From a virus: 48,052 nucleotides of DNA. This document shows positions 1-8,847 of this stretch, one piece after another. Location of the stretch: positions 1 through 48,052 of IMG/VR virus record IMGVR_UViG_3300043436_002386; one strand, given 5' to 3'. Within the stretch, counting starts at the first letter, position 1. Each line of letters opens with the position of its first letter. The position numbers were made by a program, and so were the translations under genes. The notes below the pieces were generated by a model that had not been told where the DNA came from, did no database searches, and saw only the letters and a program-made list of their open reading frames with translations.

Positions 1-1
1 T

Positions 2-361
2 GACCTGATTACCGACGTTGACAACATAATGGAAGCTGGATTCAAAGAAGGCAGTGTTGTTATTCTCAATGCTCATGCAAATCAGTTAGAATATGTTAAG
101 AAATTAAAAGATAACTGCAGACTGGTGGTAATGGGAAGTGTAGCATCAATTAATCCTGACCCAAACATGCAAGAATACAGCAAAACTAAACTAGAGTTAG
201 AATCATATGTACAGTCTGTATCATTGCATAGTAAATATCCTATTTTGTACTTGAGACTTACAAGTAGTAGTTACAAAAATTATAAATTGATCTCTGATAG
301 TATAAAATTTTGGTTAGACAATCCAGACGTAAACTTTATAGGATATAATATAAATGAGTGA
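2..361 (+). CDS. Short-chain dehydrogenase/reductase-like protein, 5' truncated by window edge
   Basis: The reading frame is open to the left edge, so only the C-terminal 119 residues are present. Visible features fit the second half of a Rossmann SDR enzyme: an LNAHA segment where SDRs have NNAG, a beta-5 strand VVMGSVAS ending in the catalytic Ser region, and YSKTK matching the YxxxK active-site motif. The family carries out NAD(P)-dependent oxidoreduction, often of sugars or ketones. It overlaps the next SDR gene by 8 nt, so the two are probably translated together and may be diverged duplicates; both carry the unusual VVMGSV strand. The substrate cannot be inferred. The start lies outside the window; the first in-frame ATG at 29 is probably internal. 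Confidence 0.75.
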   Translation, partial: DLITDVDNIMEAGFKEGSVVILNAHANQLEYVKKLKDNCRLVVMGSVASINPDPNMQEYSKTKLELESYVQSVSLHSKYPILYLRLTSSSYKNYKLISDSIKFWLDNPDVNFIGYNINE

Positions 362-1001
362 AAAGAAAATAATAATCACTGGACATACTAACGGTGTAGG
401 AAAGGCCATCTACGATAAATTTAAAAAGATAAGTTGTAGAGAAATTGTAGGGATGAGCCGAAGCAACGGGTACGACATTGAAAAAGATTTTGATAAAATT
501 GTTGAAGAGGCAACCGGAGCAGAATTGTTTATTAATAATGCTTATAGAGACAGTCAGCAATTAAAACTGTTTCATGCACTTAAAAACAAAGTTGATATGA
601 TGGTTGTAATGGGCAGTGTTAGTAGATTGTATCCTGAACTTATTCCGACTCAATATGTTCATGACAAACAAGCACTAGCAGAAGCATGTCGACTAGAAAG
701 TATTAATCCGGATGGCATTCCTATACTGCATTTAGATTTAAGTTTTCTCGAAGCTACAGAAATTAATAAAGATGACACTACAGCATTTAATAGTGATTAT
801 AATACACCATTGAGTGATGTAGTTGATACTATTATATTTTGGGCTCAAAAACCTAGTATTAGACAAGTAGAATTTAGATGGAAATTAACAAACCACGTGT
901 ATAATGAATTAAAACGCATTAATACAGATCATTTTGCACTAGATGCCCTGTATAAATCTAGTGCTGCTCGTGCTTCTGGCCACCAAAATTCTTCCATTTG
1001 A
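354..1001 (+). CDS. Short-chain dehydrogenase/reductase family protein
   Basis: The 215-residue product begins with a Rossmann nucleotide-binding turn, ITGHTNGVGKA (TGxxxGxG type). It has FINNAY in place of NNAG, VVMGSVSR on the strand before the active site, and YVHDK as the YxxxK catalytic pair. It is slightly shorter than typical SDRs (about 240-280 residues), and the substrate loop is reduced. It follows another SDR gene with an 8-nt overlap. Its 3' end runs 73 nt into the convergent GNAT-like gene. The fold call is firm; the reaction partner is unknown, with sugar-nucleotide or ketone reduction being typical of such accessory phage genes. Confidence 0.82.
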   Translation: MSEKKIIITGHTNGVGKAIYDKFKKISCREIVGMSRSNGYDIEKDFDKIVEEATGAELFINNAYRDSQQLKLFHALKNKVDMMVVMGSVSRLYPELIPTQYVHDKQALAEACRLESINPDGIPILHLDLSFLEATEINKDDTTAFNSDYNTPLSDVVDTIIFWAQKPSIRQVEFRWKLTNHVYNELKRINTDHFALDALYKSSAARASGHQNSSI

Positions 1002-1537
1002 CGATAAAATTCCGGCACGTTCATTCGCCAAAAACTTTGTATAGCACCCCTGTATTCTAATTCAATTGACTCTTCTAATACGTTAACTTTTTTTAAACCT
1101 GGACAATAAAGTCTATGAACATACTTTTGAGTGCCTGTGTCGTTTTCATTGGAACTAATATACAAATTTTTATCTTTGCCGGCCCATTCTATACAAAGCG
1201 GTAATAAAAATTGTGCAGTTAGATTTTGATGTTTTGCAATAATGGTATTTGGAGTTCTTAAGGTTTTTCTCTGTCCTATTAAATCGTCAAAAGTACAAGT
1301 TCTAGCAGCAATACGGTAAGCATCGCCTAGCACACCTAATTCTTCTAAACTATGCGCAGCTATAGATCCTACAATGATTTCATTATAGTATAACAACCAA
1401 ACTTGCCATCGATCCATATGTAACCATGTATCAATTAATTTTTCTTTAGTGTTGTTATTATAAAATCCTCTTTCAGATGCAAGACGATAATATTCTGATA
1501 AATCTAAATCTTCGTTGTATTCTTGTATATAGAACAT
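929..1537 (-). CDS. GNAT-like acyltransferase family protein
   Basis: This 202-residue protein resembles the GNAT-like product at 32839-33450. Both have a W..(L/A)YxN segment followed by a small hydrophobic strand (IIVGSIAAH here) and then a conserved Arg-rich strand, YRIAARTCTF. Both also have an LPLCIEWA or LPYQIEWA helix and a strand ending LYISSNEN or LYWTHDI, as expected for the GNAT core that binds acetyl-CoA. A classical Q/RxxGxG/A loop is not obvious, so catalysis is uncertain. It starts inside the end of the upstream kinase-like gene (34-nt overlap) and converges with the SDR gene, sharing 73 nt with it. The target is unknown. Confidence 0.55.
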   Translation of the reverse strand: MFYIQEYNEDLDLSEYYRLASERGFYNNNTKEKLIDTWLHMDRWQVWLLYYNEIIVGSIAAHSLEELGVLGDAYRIAARTCTFDDLIGQRKTLRTPNTIIAKHQNLTAQFLLPLCIEWAGKDKNLYISSNENDTGTQKYVHRLYCPGLKKVNVLEESIELEYRGAIQSFWRMNVPEFYRQMEEFWWPEARAALDLYRASSAK

Positions 1538-2214
1538 GCTCGATCCATTACATCTGCAGGAAAATCTGTTTTAAAACTTTCAAAGGCTAACTTTTGTATG
1601 TTGTAAAATGGTGTAGGTTTATCAATATCTATGCTCAATTCTTCCATTTTAGGAAATAACGATTGTCTTCTATTAATACTAATATGACTCATTACATCTG
1701 TCAAGCTAATTGGCGTATCTTCATCTGTATAACAAAAGAAGTAATTAATGCTTTTTAATTTTCCGTTGACAACAAAGTAACTACTAGGATGCATACTGTA
1801 TTTGTATATTCCTAAGTCGGCATGTGCTTGTATAATTTCTAGCATTTGTTCTTGCCAGTCTGGTAAAATTTTACTATAATTGTTTTGAGAACACTGTGCT
1901 TGCTCCCAAAAATCTACACCATCTATATCGAAATATATTTTTTTGTTTATGTGATCGATAGTGTCTATTGTTGGAACATGCTCAGGATAATGCTTTGCCA
2001 TAGTGCATAAAAATTTAACTTCTCTGTGCCACTTTTCTTCCATTAACTTTGAATCTACAACTTCGTTATGTCCGCCGTGATAATTTTTATCGTTATAATA
2101 CCACTGACAAAACGTTTTACGATCTTTTGATATTAGACTAGTATAAATAAGATTATTTCTACATAATCCTTTGCCAGGAACATTGTTGTAATAGTAGTCA
2201 AACTGTGTATGCAT
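1504..2214 (-). CDS. Degenerate protein-kinase-fold (pseudokinase-like) protein
   Basis: The 236-residue protein reads like a small aminoglycoside/choline-kinase or protein-kinase fold. There is an EEKWHREVKFL helix (alpha-C-like), a VPTIDTID strand pair, and a segment HADLGIYKYSMHPSSYFVV where active kinases have HxxLGIxHxDLxPxNxLV. It is followed by GKLKSINYFF where they have the DFG strand. The catalytic Asp, the metal-binding Asn and the DFG Asp all appear replaced, so phosphotransfer is doubtful. The gene ends in TAG, showing that TAG is a normal stop here. It is divergent from 2241 with only 26 nt between the two starts. The kinase-fold assignment is inferred from pattern only. Confidence 0.45.
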   Translation of the reverse strand: MHTQFDYYYNNVPGKGLCRNNLIYTSLISKDRKTFCQWYYNDKNYHGGHNEVVDSKLMEEKWHREVKFLCTMAKHYPEHVPTIDTIDHINKKIYFDIDGVDFWEQAQCSQNNYSKILPDWQEQMLEIIQAHADLGIYKYSMHPSSYFVVNGKLKSINYFFCYTDEDTPISLTDVMSHISINRRQSLFPKMEELSIDIDKPTPFYNIQKLAFESFKTDFPADVMDRACSIYKNTTKI

Positions 2215-2243
2215 ACTAATAATTAGCGATAAGTAACAGTATG
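2212..2243. promoter_or_regulatory. Compact divergent start region
   Basis: Only 26 nt separate the ATG of the minus-strand kinase-like gene (2214) from the ATG at 2241. The region is flanked by a perfect 6-bp inverted repeat, CATACT/AGTATG, that includes both start codons. I found no convincing -35/-10 pair and no Shine-Dalgarno sequence for either gene. The promoters for both directions must lie here or inside the opposing coding regions. Confidence 0.35.
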
Positions 2244-3056
2244 ATTAGAGGAATTGACGGTAAACCTTATATTAACTTAGATCCCTACATTGATGTAGAA
2301 GGATTTAAAAAATTACATCCTGAAATAGCACGAGGATTTGCATTAGCAAGAGATTATGCTAAAGAAGGAACGTGGATGTCTCCGGGGTTTGATTGGAAAG
2401 ATGCAAGTTATATAATTAACTGGAAACCGATATACAAAGCAGTCGAAGAATATCTTGCATTGCCCGAAAGTGATCCAATTAGACTTATAGGTGACAAGCT
2501 ATATTTTACCGATTTAAAAGATTTTAGAAATAGAAATATTTTTACTAGATATCTAAAAACAACCGTGGGTGCAAATGATCCGTACACTTATTACTTTTTG
2601 TGGGATCAAGGGGACTGGAATGAACGCAATGCTGAACGACAGAAAACAGAAGAATCTAAATATTTTCCAGGAGTTGTAAAATGGGTAGAAAATTTACAGC
2701 ATACAGGAATAATTGATAGAATTGGCCGGGTTATTTTCTTTCATTGTGACCATAACGGCAAAGCATTTGAACATAGAGATTTAGATGCACGCAACGGCGT
2801 GTTAACCGATCACCAATACACTTCTCACAATAACGAATTTATTCATATTCGATATAGAACAAAACGTGGTTTTTATATTTGGGATCCGGACACAGAAAAC
2901 AAACATTATATAAATGCTAATGCAGCATTTTGGAATGACCAAGATTGGCACGGCGGAGAAGAAAGCAAAGAAGTTGAATACGGGATGAGAATTGACTGTA
3001 AGTTTAGCAATTCATTTCGTAAACAATTGGGTATAAATCATTTGGAGCACTATTGA
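2241..3056 (+). CDS. 2OG-Fe(II) oxygenase-like protein
   Basis: The 271-residue product has a C-terminal double-stranded beta-helix signature. FFHCDHNGKAFEHRDLD supplies an HxD pair (HRD), then HIRYRTKRGFYIW, and then DWHGGEE gives the distal His. This HxD...H set binds Fe(II) in 2-oxoglutarate-dependent hydroxylases. The N-terminal 150 residues are not recognised and may form the substrate cap. It is the first gene of the rightward accessory operon. Its stop overlaps a TTG start for the next oxygenase (TTGA), so the two are probably coupled. Substrate unknown. Confidence 0.6.
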   Translation: MIRGIDGKPYINLDPYIDVEGFKKLHPEIARGFALARDYAKEGTWMSPGFDWKDASYIINWKPIYKAVEEYLALPESDPIRLIGDKLYFTDLKDFRNRNIFTRYLKTTVGANDPYTYYFLWDQGDWNERNAERQKTEESKYFPGVVKWVENLQHTGIIDRIGRVIFFHCDHNGKAFEHRDLDARNGVLTDHQYTSHNNEFIHIRYRTKRGFYIWDPDTENKHYINANAAFWNDQDWHGGEESKEVEYGMRIDCKFSNSFRKQLGINHLEHY

Positions 3057-3547
3057 TTTATCAAGGTAATTTTGCAAACTGGATCGATCCACAATGGAGA
3101 GAACTTGTCCTAAACACAGTAGGACAAGCAAGGCCCAGAGATTGGCCGCCTGAAACTGCCGCAGAAAGTGCAGAATATCAAAAAGCACAGGAAGCAGGAT
3201 ACGACTTAACTGCGGTAGATTGGTGGGTATATGAAAAGCACGATTTGAGCATTAATATAGATCCTCCGTGGTGTACTGGAAAAACCGATTGGTGGATCAC
3301 CAAGTTAATGCCTGGCCAATTTATGCCAATGCACACAGACCCATTTACACATTACAAAACTTGTAAGCGATATTGGGTTCCTCTACAAGACTTTTCGTCG
3401 GGGCACTTATTTGTATACGGAAATGAACTAATCAAAGATTATAAAGCCGGAGATGTGTTTGAGTACTATGATAGCAGAGATACGCACGGTGCAGCTAACA
3501 TAGGTCACACACCTAGAGTAATTTTACAGGTTACAGAATATGTCTAA
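3053..3547 (+). CDS. 2OG-Fe(II) oxygenase
   Basis: The 164-residue protein is a near-minimal oxygenase core. It contains KLMPGQFMPMHTDPF with the HxD iron ligands, RYWVPLQDFSSGHLFVYG strands, a KAGDVFEYY turn, DTHGAANIG carrying the distal His, and TPRVILQVTEY with the Arg that normally binds 2-oxoglutarate. The start is TTG at 3053 within a TTGA overlap with the preceding stop; no in-frame ATG lies nearby. It overlaps the following radical SAM gene by 8 nt. A similar oxygenase-then-radical-SAM pair recurs at 20852-22646, which hints at a functional partnership. Confidence 0.75.
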   Translation: MIYQGNFANWIDPQWRELVLNTVGQARPRDWPPETAAESAEYQKAQEAGYDLTAVDWWVYEKHDLSINIDPPWCTGKTDWWITKLMPGQFMPMHTDPFTHYKTCKRYWVPLQDFSSGHLFVYGNELIKDYKAGDVFEYYDSRDTHGAANIGHTPRVILQVTEYV

Positions 3548-4682
3548 TACATACTGCCCTTTGCCTTGGGTGCATTCTAGTTTACAAAATGGAAACACTA
3601 TACTTCCGTGTTGTGCATTTATGGATGCAGGCAAGTTTATGGATCAAGGAAAATTTGAAGATTTATTTTTTAGTAAAAAAATGAATCAAATTAGACAAGA
3701 TATGCTAGATGGAAAAAAAATAAAGGGCTGCGAGCAGTGCTACTTTCAGGAACAAAGCGGTATGGAAAGTATGAGACAACGATCTATTGGAAGGTTTGGC
3801 AATGTTACTGAAATAAATGTTAAAGACCTTAACATTGTGCTTGACAATGTATGTAACTTAAAATGTAGAATGTGCAGCAGTGGATATAGTCATCTCTGGT
3901 TCGACGAAGAAAAAGAATTGTATAGCACAACATTTTCGCCAGTGAAATATTTTCAAAATACATTTTATAGAGAAATAGACCTGTCATCTGTAGAGCATTA
4001 CGACATTACCGGCGGCGAACCTTTGTACAGTCCTCACTTTAAACCTTTCCTAAAAAAAATAAATCAAGAAGCAGACGTACAGAGTGTTTCAATAGATTTT
4101 TTTACAAATGGTACAATCAAGCCTGACAATGAAACTATAGACATTTTAAAAAACTTCAAATCGGTGTTTATAACAATTAGCATAGATGCAATAGGACCTT
4201 TGAATAATTTTATTAGAAAAAACAGCGACTTTAATGACATAATACAAAACTTAGATTTTTATCACACATTAAATGATAACTTTTCAATTAACATTTTAAC
4301 TACAGTAGGAATATATAATGCAATATTTGTAGAAGAAATTAAAAATTATTTTAAAGAATATTATCCCAAGTTTAGATGGAATTATGATCTAATACAATAT
4401 CCAGAGCATTTAAGCATACGAAATATGCCAATTGAATTAAAAAACATTTATAAAAAATATATTATTGACGAATCCATTTTATCTTACATGCATGACAATG
4501 CAGACGATTTATTTGGACATTTTTTAAATTTTCATAATGACTTAAATAAAATTAGAAATGAAACACTTGTGGGCAATGATATTTTACAAAAGTTTATTGA
4601 AACAAAAATATACAATGTTTCAAAAAGCGAAACAGAAACGTATTATAAAAATTTAATTAAGGAACTAACTGGCAATGGTTAA
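3540..4682 (+). CDS. Radical SAM protein with N-terminal twitch-like cysteine domain
   Basis: The 380-residue protein has the radical SAM motif C105-x3-C109-x2-C112 (CNLKCRMC) and DITGGEP on the next strand (GGEP, SAM amino group binding). Before the core lies a cysteine-rich region: C6 in CPLPW, paired C24-C25, and C64/C67 in KGCEQC. This CxLPW...CC...CxxC pattern matches the family known as twitch-domain-containing radical SAM proteins, where an auxiliary Fe-S site precedes the core. Paralogs are encoded at 15001, 16407 and 21522. Such enzymes use a 5'-deoxyadenosyl radical to modify unactivated carbons. It is flanked on both sides by 2OG-Fe oxygenase genes. The substrate is unknown. Confidence 0.85.
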   Translation: MSNTYCPLPWVHSSLQNGNTILPCCAFMDAGKFMDQGKFEDLFFSKKMNQIRQDMLDGKKIKGCEQCYFQEQSGMESMRQRSIGRFGNVTEINVKDLNIVLDNVCNLKCRMCSSGYSHLWFDEEKELYSTTFSPVKYFQNTFYREIDLSSVEHYDITGGEPLYSPHFKPFLKKINQEADVQSVSIDFFTNGTIKPDNETIDILKNFKSVFITISIDAIGPLNNFIRKNSDFNDIIQNLDFYHTLNDNFSINILTTVGIYNAIFVEEIKNYFKEYYPKFRWNYDLIQYPEHLSIRNMPIELKNIYKKYIIDESILSYMHDNADDLFGHFLNFHNDLNKIRNETLVGNDILQKFIETKIYNVSKSETETYYKNLIKELTGNG

Positions 4683-5178
4683 TTTAGAAGAATACAAAAC
4701 AGAAAACAACTTAAATTTGGTTATTGATATATTGTCAAAAAAACCTATTAATTTTATTGACACTGCTCCATTATTGCACATTAGTGATATTAAGTATGAA
4801 GAAGAAGCGTGTCGTTTTCGTGTATTAGAATTTTTTAATGTAGACGAACCAGTTTCGGACGAAGTTTTAGATTTGTTTATTGAAGAAAACAAAATAATAT
4901 CTAACATGAAAAATGTTGTTAGAGCAATGTATATGTCAATTGATTCACATACAGTTATTCCGGAACACACCGACGAAGAAGATCCTAATTTTAGAATTGT
5001 AAATGTTATACACTCAGGTTCGTCAAACATAGATGAGTGTGGCATGGTTATTAAAGATACAAAATACTCAATGATCAACGGGTTAGTAATTGGACTTGAT
5101 GCAAGTATTGAATTTCACAGAGTTTGGAATTATACAGATGATCCTTTAATTATCATGGTAGTTATTATAAAAAAATGA
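4675..5178 (+). CDS. Aspartyl/asparaginyl beta-hydroxylase-like 2OG oxygenase
   Basis: This 167-residue protein has VIPEHTDEEDPNFRIVNVI with HxD ligands. It also has ECGMVI and GLVIGLDASIEFHRVWN, where the distal His is followed by the WN pair typical of the aspartyl/asparaginyl beta-hydroxylase branch. The order of strands matches the C-terminal catalytic half of that family. It overlaps the preceding radical SAM gene by 8 nt and the next gene by 4 nt (ATGA). Small-molecule or peptide hydroxylation is likely; the substrate is not visible. Confidence 0.65.
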   Translation: MVNLEEYKTENNLNLVIDILSKKPINFIDTAPLLHISDIKYEEEACRFRVLEFFNVDEPVSDEVLDLFIEENKIISNMKNVVRAMYMSIDSHTVIPEHTDEEDPNFRIVNVIHSGSSNIDECGMVIKDTKYSMINGLVIGLDASIEFHRVWNYTDDPLIIMVVIIKK

Positions 5179-6380
5179 TTGGCGCAATTATTGTTTTAGA
5201 ACTATGGTTTTTATATGAGGATCAATACGATGACATCGATATTTTAGAAGCAACATATAATTTGGCAATGGCAGATATAAAAACTGCTATTAAAGAAAAA
5301 AACGCTGATACTATTATAGGAATGATGATTGCAGACGGATGGACATATAAGCACAACGATGAATGGTATAATTTTCTTGCAAGACTAGAAAAAAGTGCAA
5401 AAAATCTCGGAATTAAAAAGTTTTATCTTGTACCTGGACAATGTCATGAATATCAAGATGAGCTTAATAAAAGAAATTTAGACTTTGAAATAGTAGAATT
5501 TCATTGGGCTGTACAAGAAGTAAAAAATAATTATTTAAAAAATAACCGTATCGAGCAAATCAAACAGTGGAATTGCAATACTGAAAAATTTATGTTCATT
5601 GGTGGGTTTTCTGCAAGGCCTAAACGTATAGGAATGTTAAGCAAGTTATATGATGCGGGTTTACTAACTAACAATGCAATATGGAGTTTTTATCCTCCGT
5701 GGACAGCTGAAGATAAAAAGTGGTGTAGAGAATACTTACACAAATATTCGGATAAAGAATATAAAAGATTTTTAAAAACAGCAGATAGCTATCTTGATCC
5801 TATGTATAAACATAGTTTTAAGTATACCAGGATGTCGGGTAAAGAACTTAAAGACAACAACGAATTCAAAAAGGGTTGGTGGAAAAACGTAGGTTATATT
5901 AATAATTCTTTTTTTAATAAAACATCTGTAAGTATTGTAAATGAAGGCCCTGGAAATGATGAAAGATTTCTTACTGAAAAAACTTGGATACCTGTAATAA
6001 ATAATCATCCGTTTATACTAGTAGATAGTCCTACAAGATTTCGATATTGTAAAGATATTGGATTAAAAATGTTTGAAGAATATATGTTAATACCTGAATA
6101 CGGATTTATTGAAGATAACGAAAAACAAATGGATGCAGTTGTTCTAAATGTGCAACATTTTTTAAAAAATGCTAGTAAAAATGTTGAATTGATAAAAGCA
6201 GATATAGAACATAATAAAAATGTATTTTGTAATATTGCAGAACAAAATTTTAGATTAGTTACAGATTTAGAAAAAAACACAGGAACGGTCGGGGTATATA
6301 AATACCTTGCAAGTAGATATTTAGGAAACTATAATAGAATACCTAAATTATCGGAAATACCTACACACAAGGACAAATAA
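5175..6380 (+). CDS. Glycosyltransferase-like protein (exostosin/fucosyltransferase-type C-terminal motif)
   Basis: The 401-residue product has two parts. An N-terminal half contains FMFIGGFSARPKRIGML. A C-terminal half contains ERFLTEKTWIPVINNHPFI followed by RYCKDIGLKMFEEY. The TEKT..P...HPFI...LG.K.F pattern resembles the donor-binding region of exostosin- and GT10-like glycosyltransferases often found in marine phages. The ATG sits in an ATGA overlap with the upstream oxygenase. A TATAAATA string at 6297-6304 lies within the coding sequence and I do not treat it as a promoter. The sugar donor and acceptor cannot be predicted. Confidence 0.5.
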   Translation: MIGAIIVLELWFLYEDQYDDIDILEATYNLAMADIKTAIKEKNADTIIGMMIADGWTYKHNDEWYNFLARLEKSAKNLGIKKFYLVPGQCHEYQDELNKRNLDFEIVEFHWAVQEVKNNYLKNNRIEQIKQWNCNTEKFMFIGGFSARPKRIGMLSKLYDAGLLTNNAIWSFYPPWTAEDKKWCREYLHKYSDKEYKRFLKTADSYLDPMYKHSFKYTRMSGKELKDNNEFKKGWWKNVGYINNSFFNKTSVSIVNEGPGNDERFLTEKTWIPVINNHPFILVDSPTRFRYCKDIGLKMFEEYMLIPEYGFIEDNEKQMDAVVLNVQHFLKNASKNVELIKADIEHNKNVFCNIAEQNFRLVTDLEKNTGTVGVYKYLASRYLGNYNRIPKLSEIPTHKDK

Positions 6381-6982
6381 TGAAAAATTGGAATTATATC
6401 AATCTTCCTAATTGGAAAAAATTAAGAGATCAGATCATTGAATTTAAAAAAATTGCACCGATACCGGAAGAAATAAGTGAATGTTGGCAATGCTATTTTC
6501 TCGATACATTAAAAGAAGAACTACCCGACGTAGTCGAGGCATTTGCATCAATTGGATTAACTCCTCGTCAGATGATTTTATTTGATAATGCTCCGAACGA
6601 TATTAATGACAAGAACCATACAACAAAAAATGCAATTTTTGTTCACATAGATGCACGTGACGACGAAATGCCAGAAACTGACTTTGATCCAACCAATGCA
6701 ATAAATATTCCATTGGTAAATTGCGAAAATTCACACACATTATTTTTTGAAATCGACTTGCCAGAAGGCAGACATCCAGAAGACATTTATGTAATATATG
6801 ACGAATTTTATAAATGTGGCGGGCTGTACTTAGATCTTGTTAAAGAAATAGATAGATTTACACTCGATAAACCTGCAATACTGCGTGTTAATATTCCACA
6901 CGGAGTATATAATCCTACAAAACAACTACGAGAAGTTGCTACATTTCGTTTTTATGAAGATACGGATCATTTATTAAAATAA
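6380..6982 (+). CDS. 2OG-Fe(II) oxygenase-like cupin-fold protein
   Basis: The 200-residue protein carries FVHIDARDDE (HxD), then AINIPLVNCENSHTLFFEI, and near the C-terminus ILRVNIPHGVYNP with the distal His, followed by REVATFRF with a conserved Arg. The NIPLVNCENS strand and overall order are shared with the protein at 29718-30407, which has lost the HxD aspartate. It shares a 1-nt junction with the preceding gene (TAATG) and with the next gene, giving tight coupling into the cobalamin-type radical SAM gene. The fold call is moderate; the substrate is unknown. Confidence 0.55.
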   Translation: MKNWNYINLPNWKKLRDQIIEFKKIAPIPEEISECWQCYFLDTLKEELPDVVEAFASIGLTPRQMILFDNAPNDINDKNHTTKNAIFVHIDARDDEMPETDFDPTNAINIPLVNCENSHTLFFEIDLPEGRHPEDIYVIYDEFYKCGGLYLDLVKEIDRFTLDKPAILRVNIPHGVYNPTKQLREVATFRFYEDTDHLLK

Positions 6983-8847
6983 TGTTAAATGTTTATCTTT
7001 TCCAAGTAAACTATCAAGCAGGATTAGGAAAGTACATTAGTCAATGGCTTCCTTACAGTATTGCTTGTGTATGGGCTGCGGCTGAAGCTAACAGCGAAAT
7101 AAAAGAAAACTTTCAAGTAAACGAAGTCATCTTTAAAAGAGAACCGTTTGATGATATACTTGCTCGGTTAGATAATCCCAACCTGTGTATGTTTTCAAAT
7201 TATATTTGGAACGAAAATTATAACCAACTTATGGCCGAATGTATCAAAGCACAGTATCCAGATTGTATCATAGTGTTCGGTGGCCCACAAGTTAACGAAG
7301 ATGGATATGCATTTTTAGAAGAGAATACGTTTGTTGATGCAGTAGTAGTTAATGAAGGCGAAGTAAGCACACAAAGTCTGTTACTTGATATTTTACATAA
7401 CCGTCCATTAGAAAAAGTTTATAACAAACCACCTCGAGTAGATCTATTCAATAAACCGTCGCCTTACCTTGACAGTAAATTACTTGAAAAGATTATACAA
7501 GACAACCCGGGAACAAAGTGGGCAACTACACTTGAAACAAATAGGGGCTGTCCGTTTAAATGTAGTTTTTGTGATTGGGGAAGTTTAACACAAAGTAAGA
7601 TTACTAAATTTGATATCGACACAGTATTAAAAGAAATTGATTGGATTGCTAAACACGGTATTGATTATATCTATATTGCTGATGCTAACTTTGGAATTTT
7701 TTATGATAGAGACCGAGCAGTCATTGAGAGATTAATTAAAAATAAAGAAAACGTTGGAAATCCTCAAAGCGTAAACATCACTTGGTATAAAAACAGCAGT
7801 GAACAAGTATTAGAGCTTGCAATAATGCTTCACAATGCTAATTTAAACAGAGGGTTAACTTTAAGTGTTCAAAGTATGAATCCTGCCACTTTAGAAAATA
7901 TTCAAAGAAAAAACATGGAAAGTAGCAACCTAGAAAAAATGTATTCGATTTGCAACGACAACAATGTTGAATTTTATACAGAATTTATTCTAGGACTTCC
8001 ATATGAAACAAAAGACAGTTGGCGAAAAGGTATTTGCGATGCAGTCGAACTTGGATGTCATAGTGCATTAGAAATCTTTCCTACCGAGATATTGCGTAAC
8101 AGTGATTTAGCAAAACAAGTTAATGAACATGATATGGAAATATTTAAATTTGAAACAGTAGAACCCCGGCAGCTAACAGCAATACCGGAACGACACAACT
8201 TTGTAGTAAGCACAAAATATATGAGTAGAGATGACTTACTAGATAGCTGGATGTGGGGGTGGCTAATAATTAACTTTCATGCGTATGGCTGGACACAGAT
8301 GATTACTAGATTTGCTAATAAGTATGTTGGTATATCAATGCTTGAGTTATACGAAAACTTTTTTGAAAATTGTATTAAAAAAGATGAGCTAATGTGGAAT
8401 CTTTATAAAACACAAAGAAACGAATTAGAAACGTTCTTTTTTCATGATGCTAATGCAGCCAACATAATGCAAAATGATGATGTAGTTGTATATAGACATC
8501 AAATGGAATGGCAATACAATAGATCGCATGTGCAACAAAAAATTAATATTTGGGCTATAAGTTTATTAAGCAATAATATACAAAGCTCTACCTTACTTGA
8601 AAATTTATTATGTGTTAATAACTCGTTTACTGTAAATTATGAAAATCTTGATGATATTGTTCTAAATTTAAAATACAATATACCCGATTATGTTTTAAAA
8701 ACAAATGCTGAACTTGATAATACTGGACATACATATGTTGCAAAAAATTTAACAGACTGGGATAATTTAGAAGACTTTAAAGCAAAGTTGGCGTTACGAC
8801 ATAGATATGGATTTAGTAAAAGAAAAATAATAAAACATAATGCATAA
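6982..8847 (+). CDS. B12-binding-domain radical SAM protein
   Basis: The 621-residue protein has an N-terminal Rossmann-like region (about residues 1-140; CIIVFGGPQVNED, VVVNEGEVS) as in cobalamin-binding radical SAM enzymes. This is followed by ETNRGCPFKCSFCDWG with C190-x3-C194-x2-C197. IADANFGIF, ITWYKNSS and FYTEFILGLPYET are typical of the radical SAM barrel in this class. No DxHxxG motif is seen in the N-terminal domain, so any cobalamin may bind base-off or not at all. About 200 C-terminal residues are helical and unassigned. A homolog lies at 30328-32304. A downstream gene carries only the two ends of this architecture. Methyl transfer or ring rearrangement is typical of the class. 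Confidence 0.82.
   Translation: MLNVYLFQVNYQAGLGKYISQWLPYSIACVWAAAEANSEIKENFQVNEVIFKREPFDDILARLDNPNLCMFSNYIWNENYNQLMAECIKAQYPDCIIVFGGPQVNEDGYAFLEENTFVDAVVVNEGEVSTQSLLLDILHNRPLEKVYNKPPRVDLFNKPSPYLDSKLLEKIIQDNPGTKWATTLETNRGCPFKCSFCDWGSLTQSKITKFDIDTVLKEIDWIAKHGIDYIYIADANFGIFYDRDRAVIERLIKNKENVGNPQSVNITWYKNSSEQVLELAIMLHNANLNRGLTLSVQSMNPATLENIQRKNMESSNLEKMYSICNDNNVEFYTEFILGLPYETKDSWRKGICDAVELGCHSALEIFPTEILRNSDLAKQVNEHDMEIFKFETVEPRQLTAIPERHNFVVSTKYMSRDDLLDSWMWGWLIINFHAYGWTQMITRFANKYVGISMLELYENFFENCIKKDELMWNLYKTQRNELETFFFHDANAANIMQNDDVVVYRHQMEWQYNRSHVQQKINIWAISLLSNNIQSSTLLENLLCVNNSFTVNYENLDDIVLNLKYNIPDYVLKTNAELDNTGHTYVAKNLTDWDNLEDFKAKLALRHRYGFSKRKIIKHNA

Noticed and set aside
6297-6304. TATAAATA matching the late promoter consensus
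   Set aside because: It lies inside the coding sequence (Tyr-Lys-Tyr) 76 nt before the next gene in AT-rich DNA, with no support for a transcription unit starting there.
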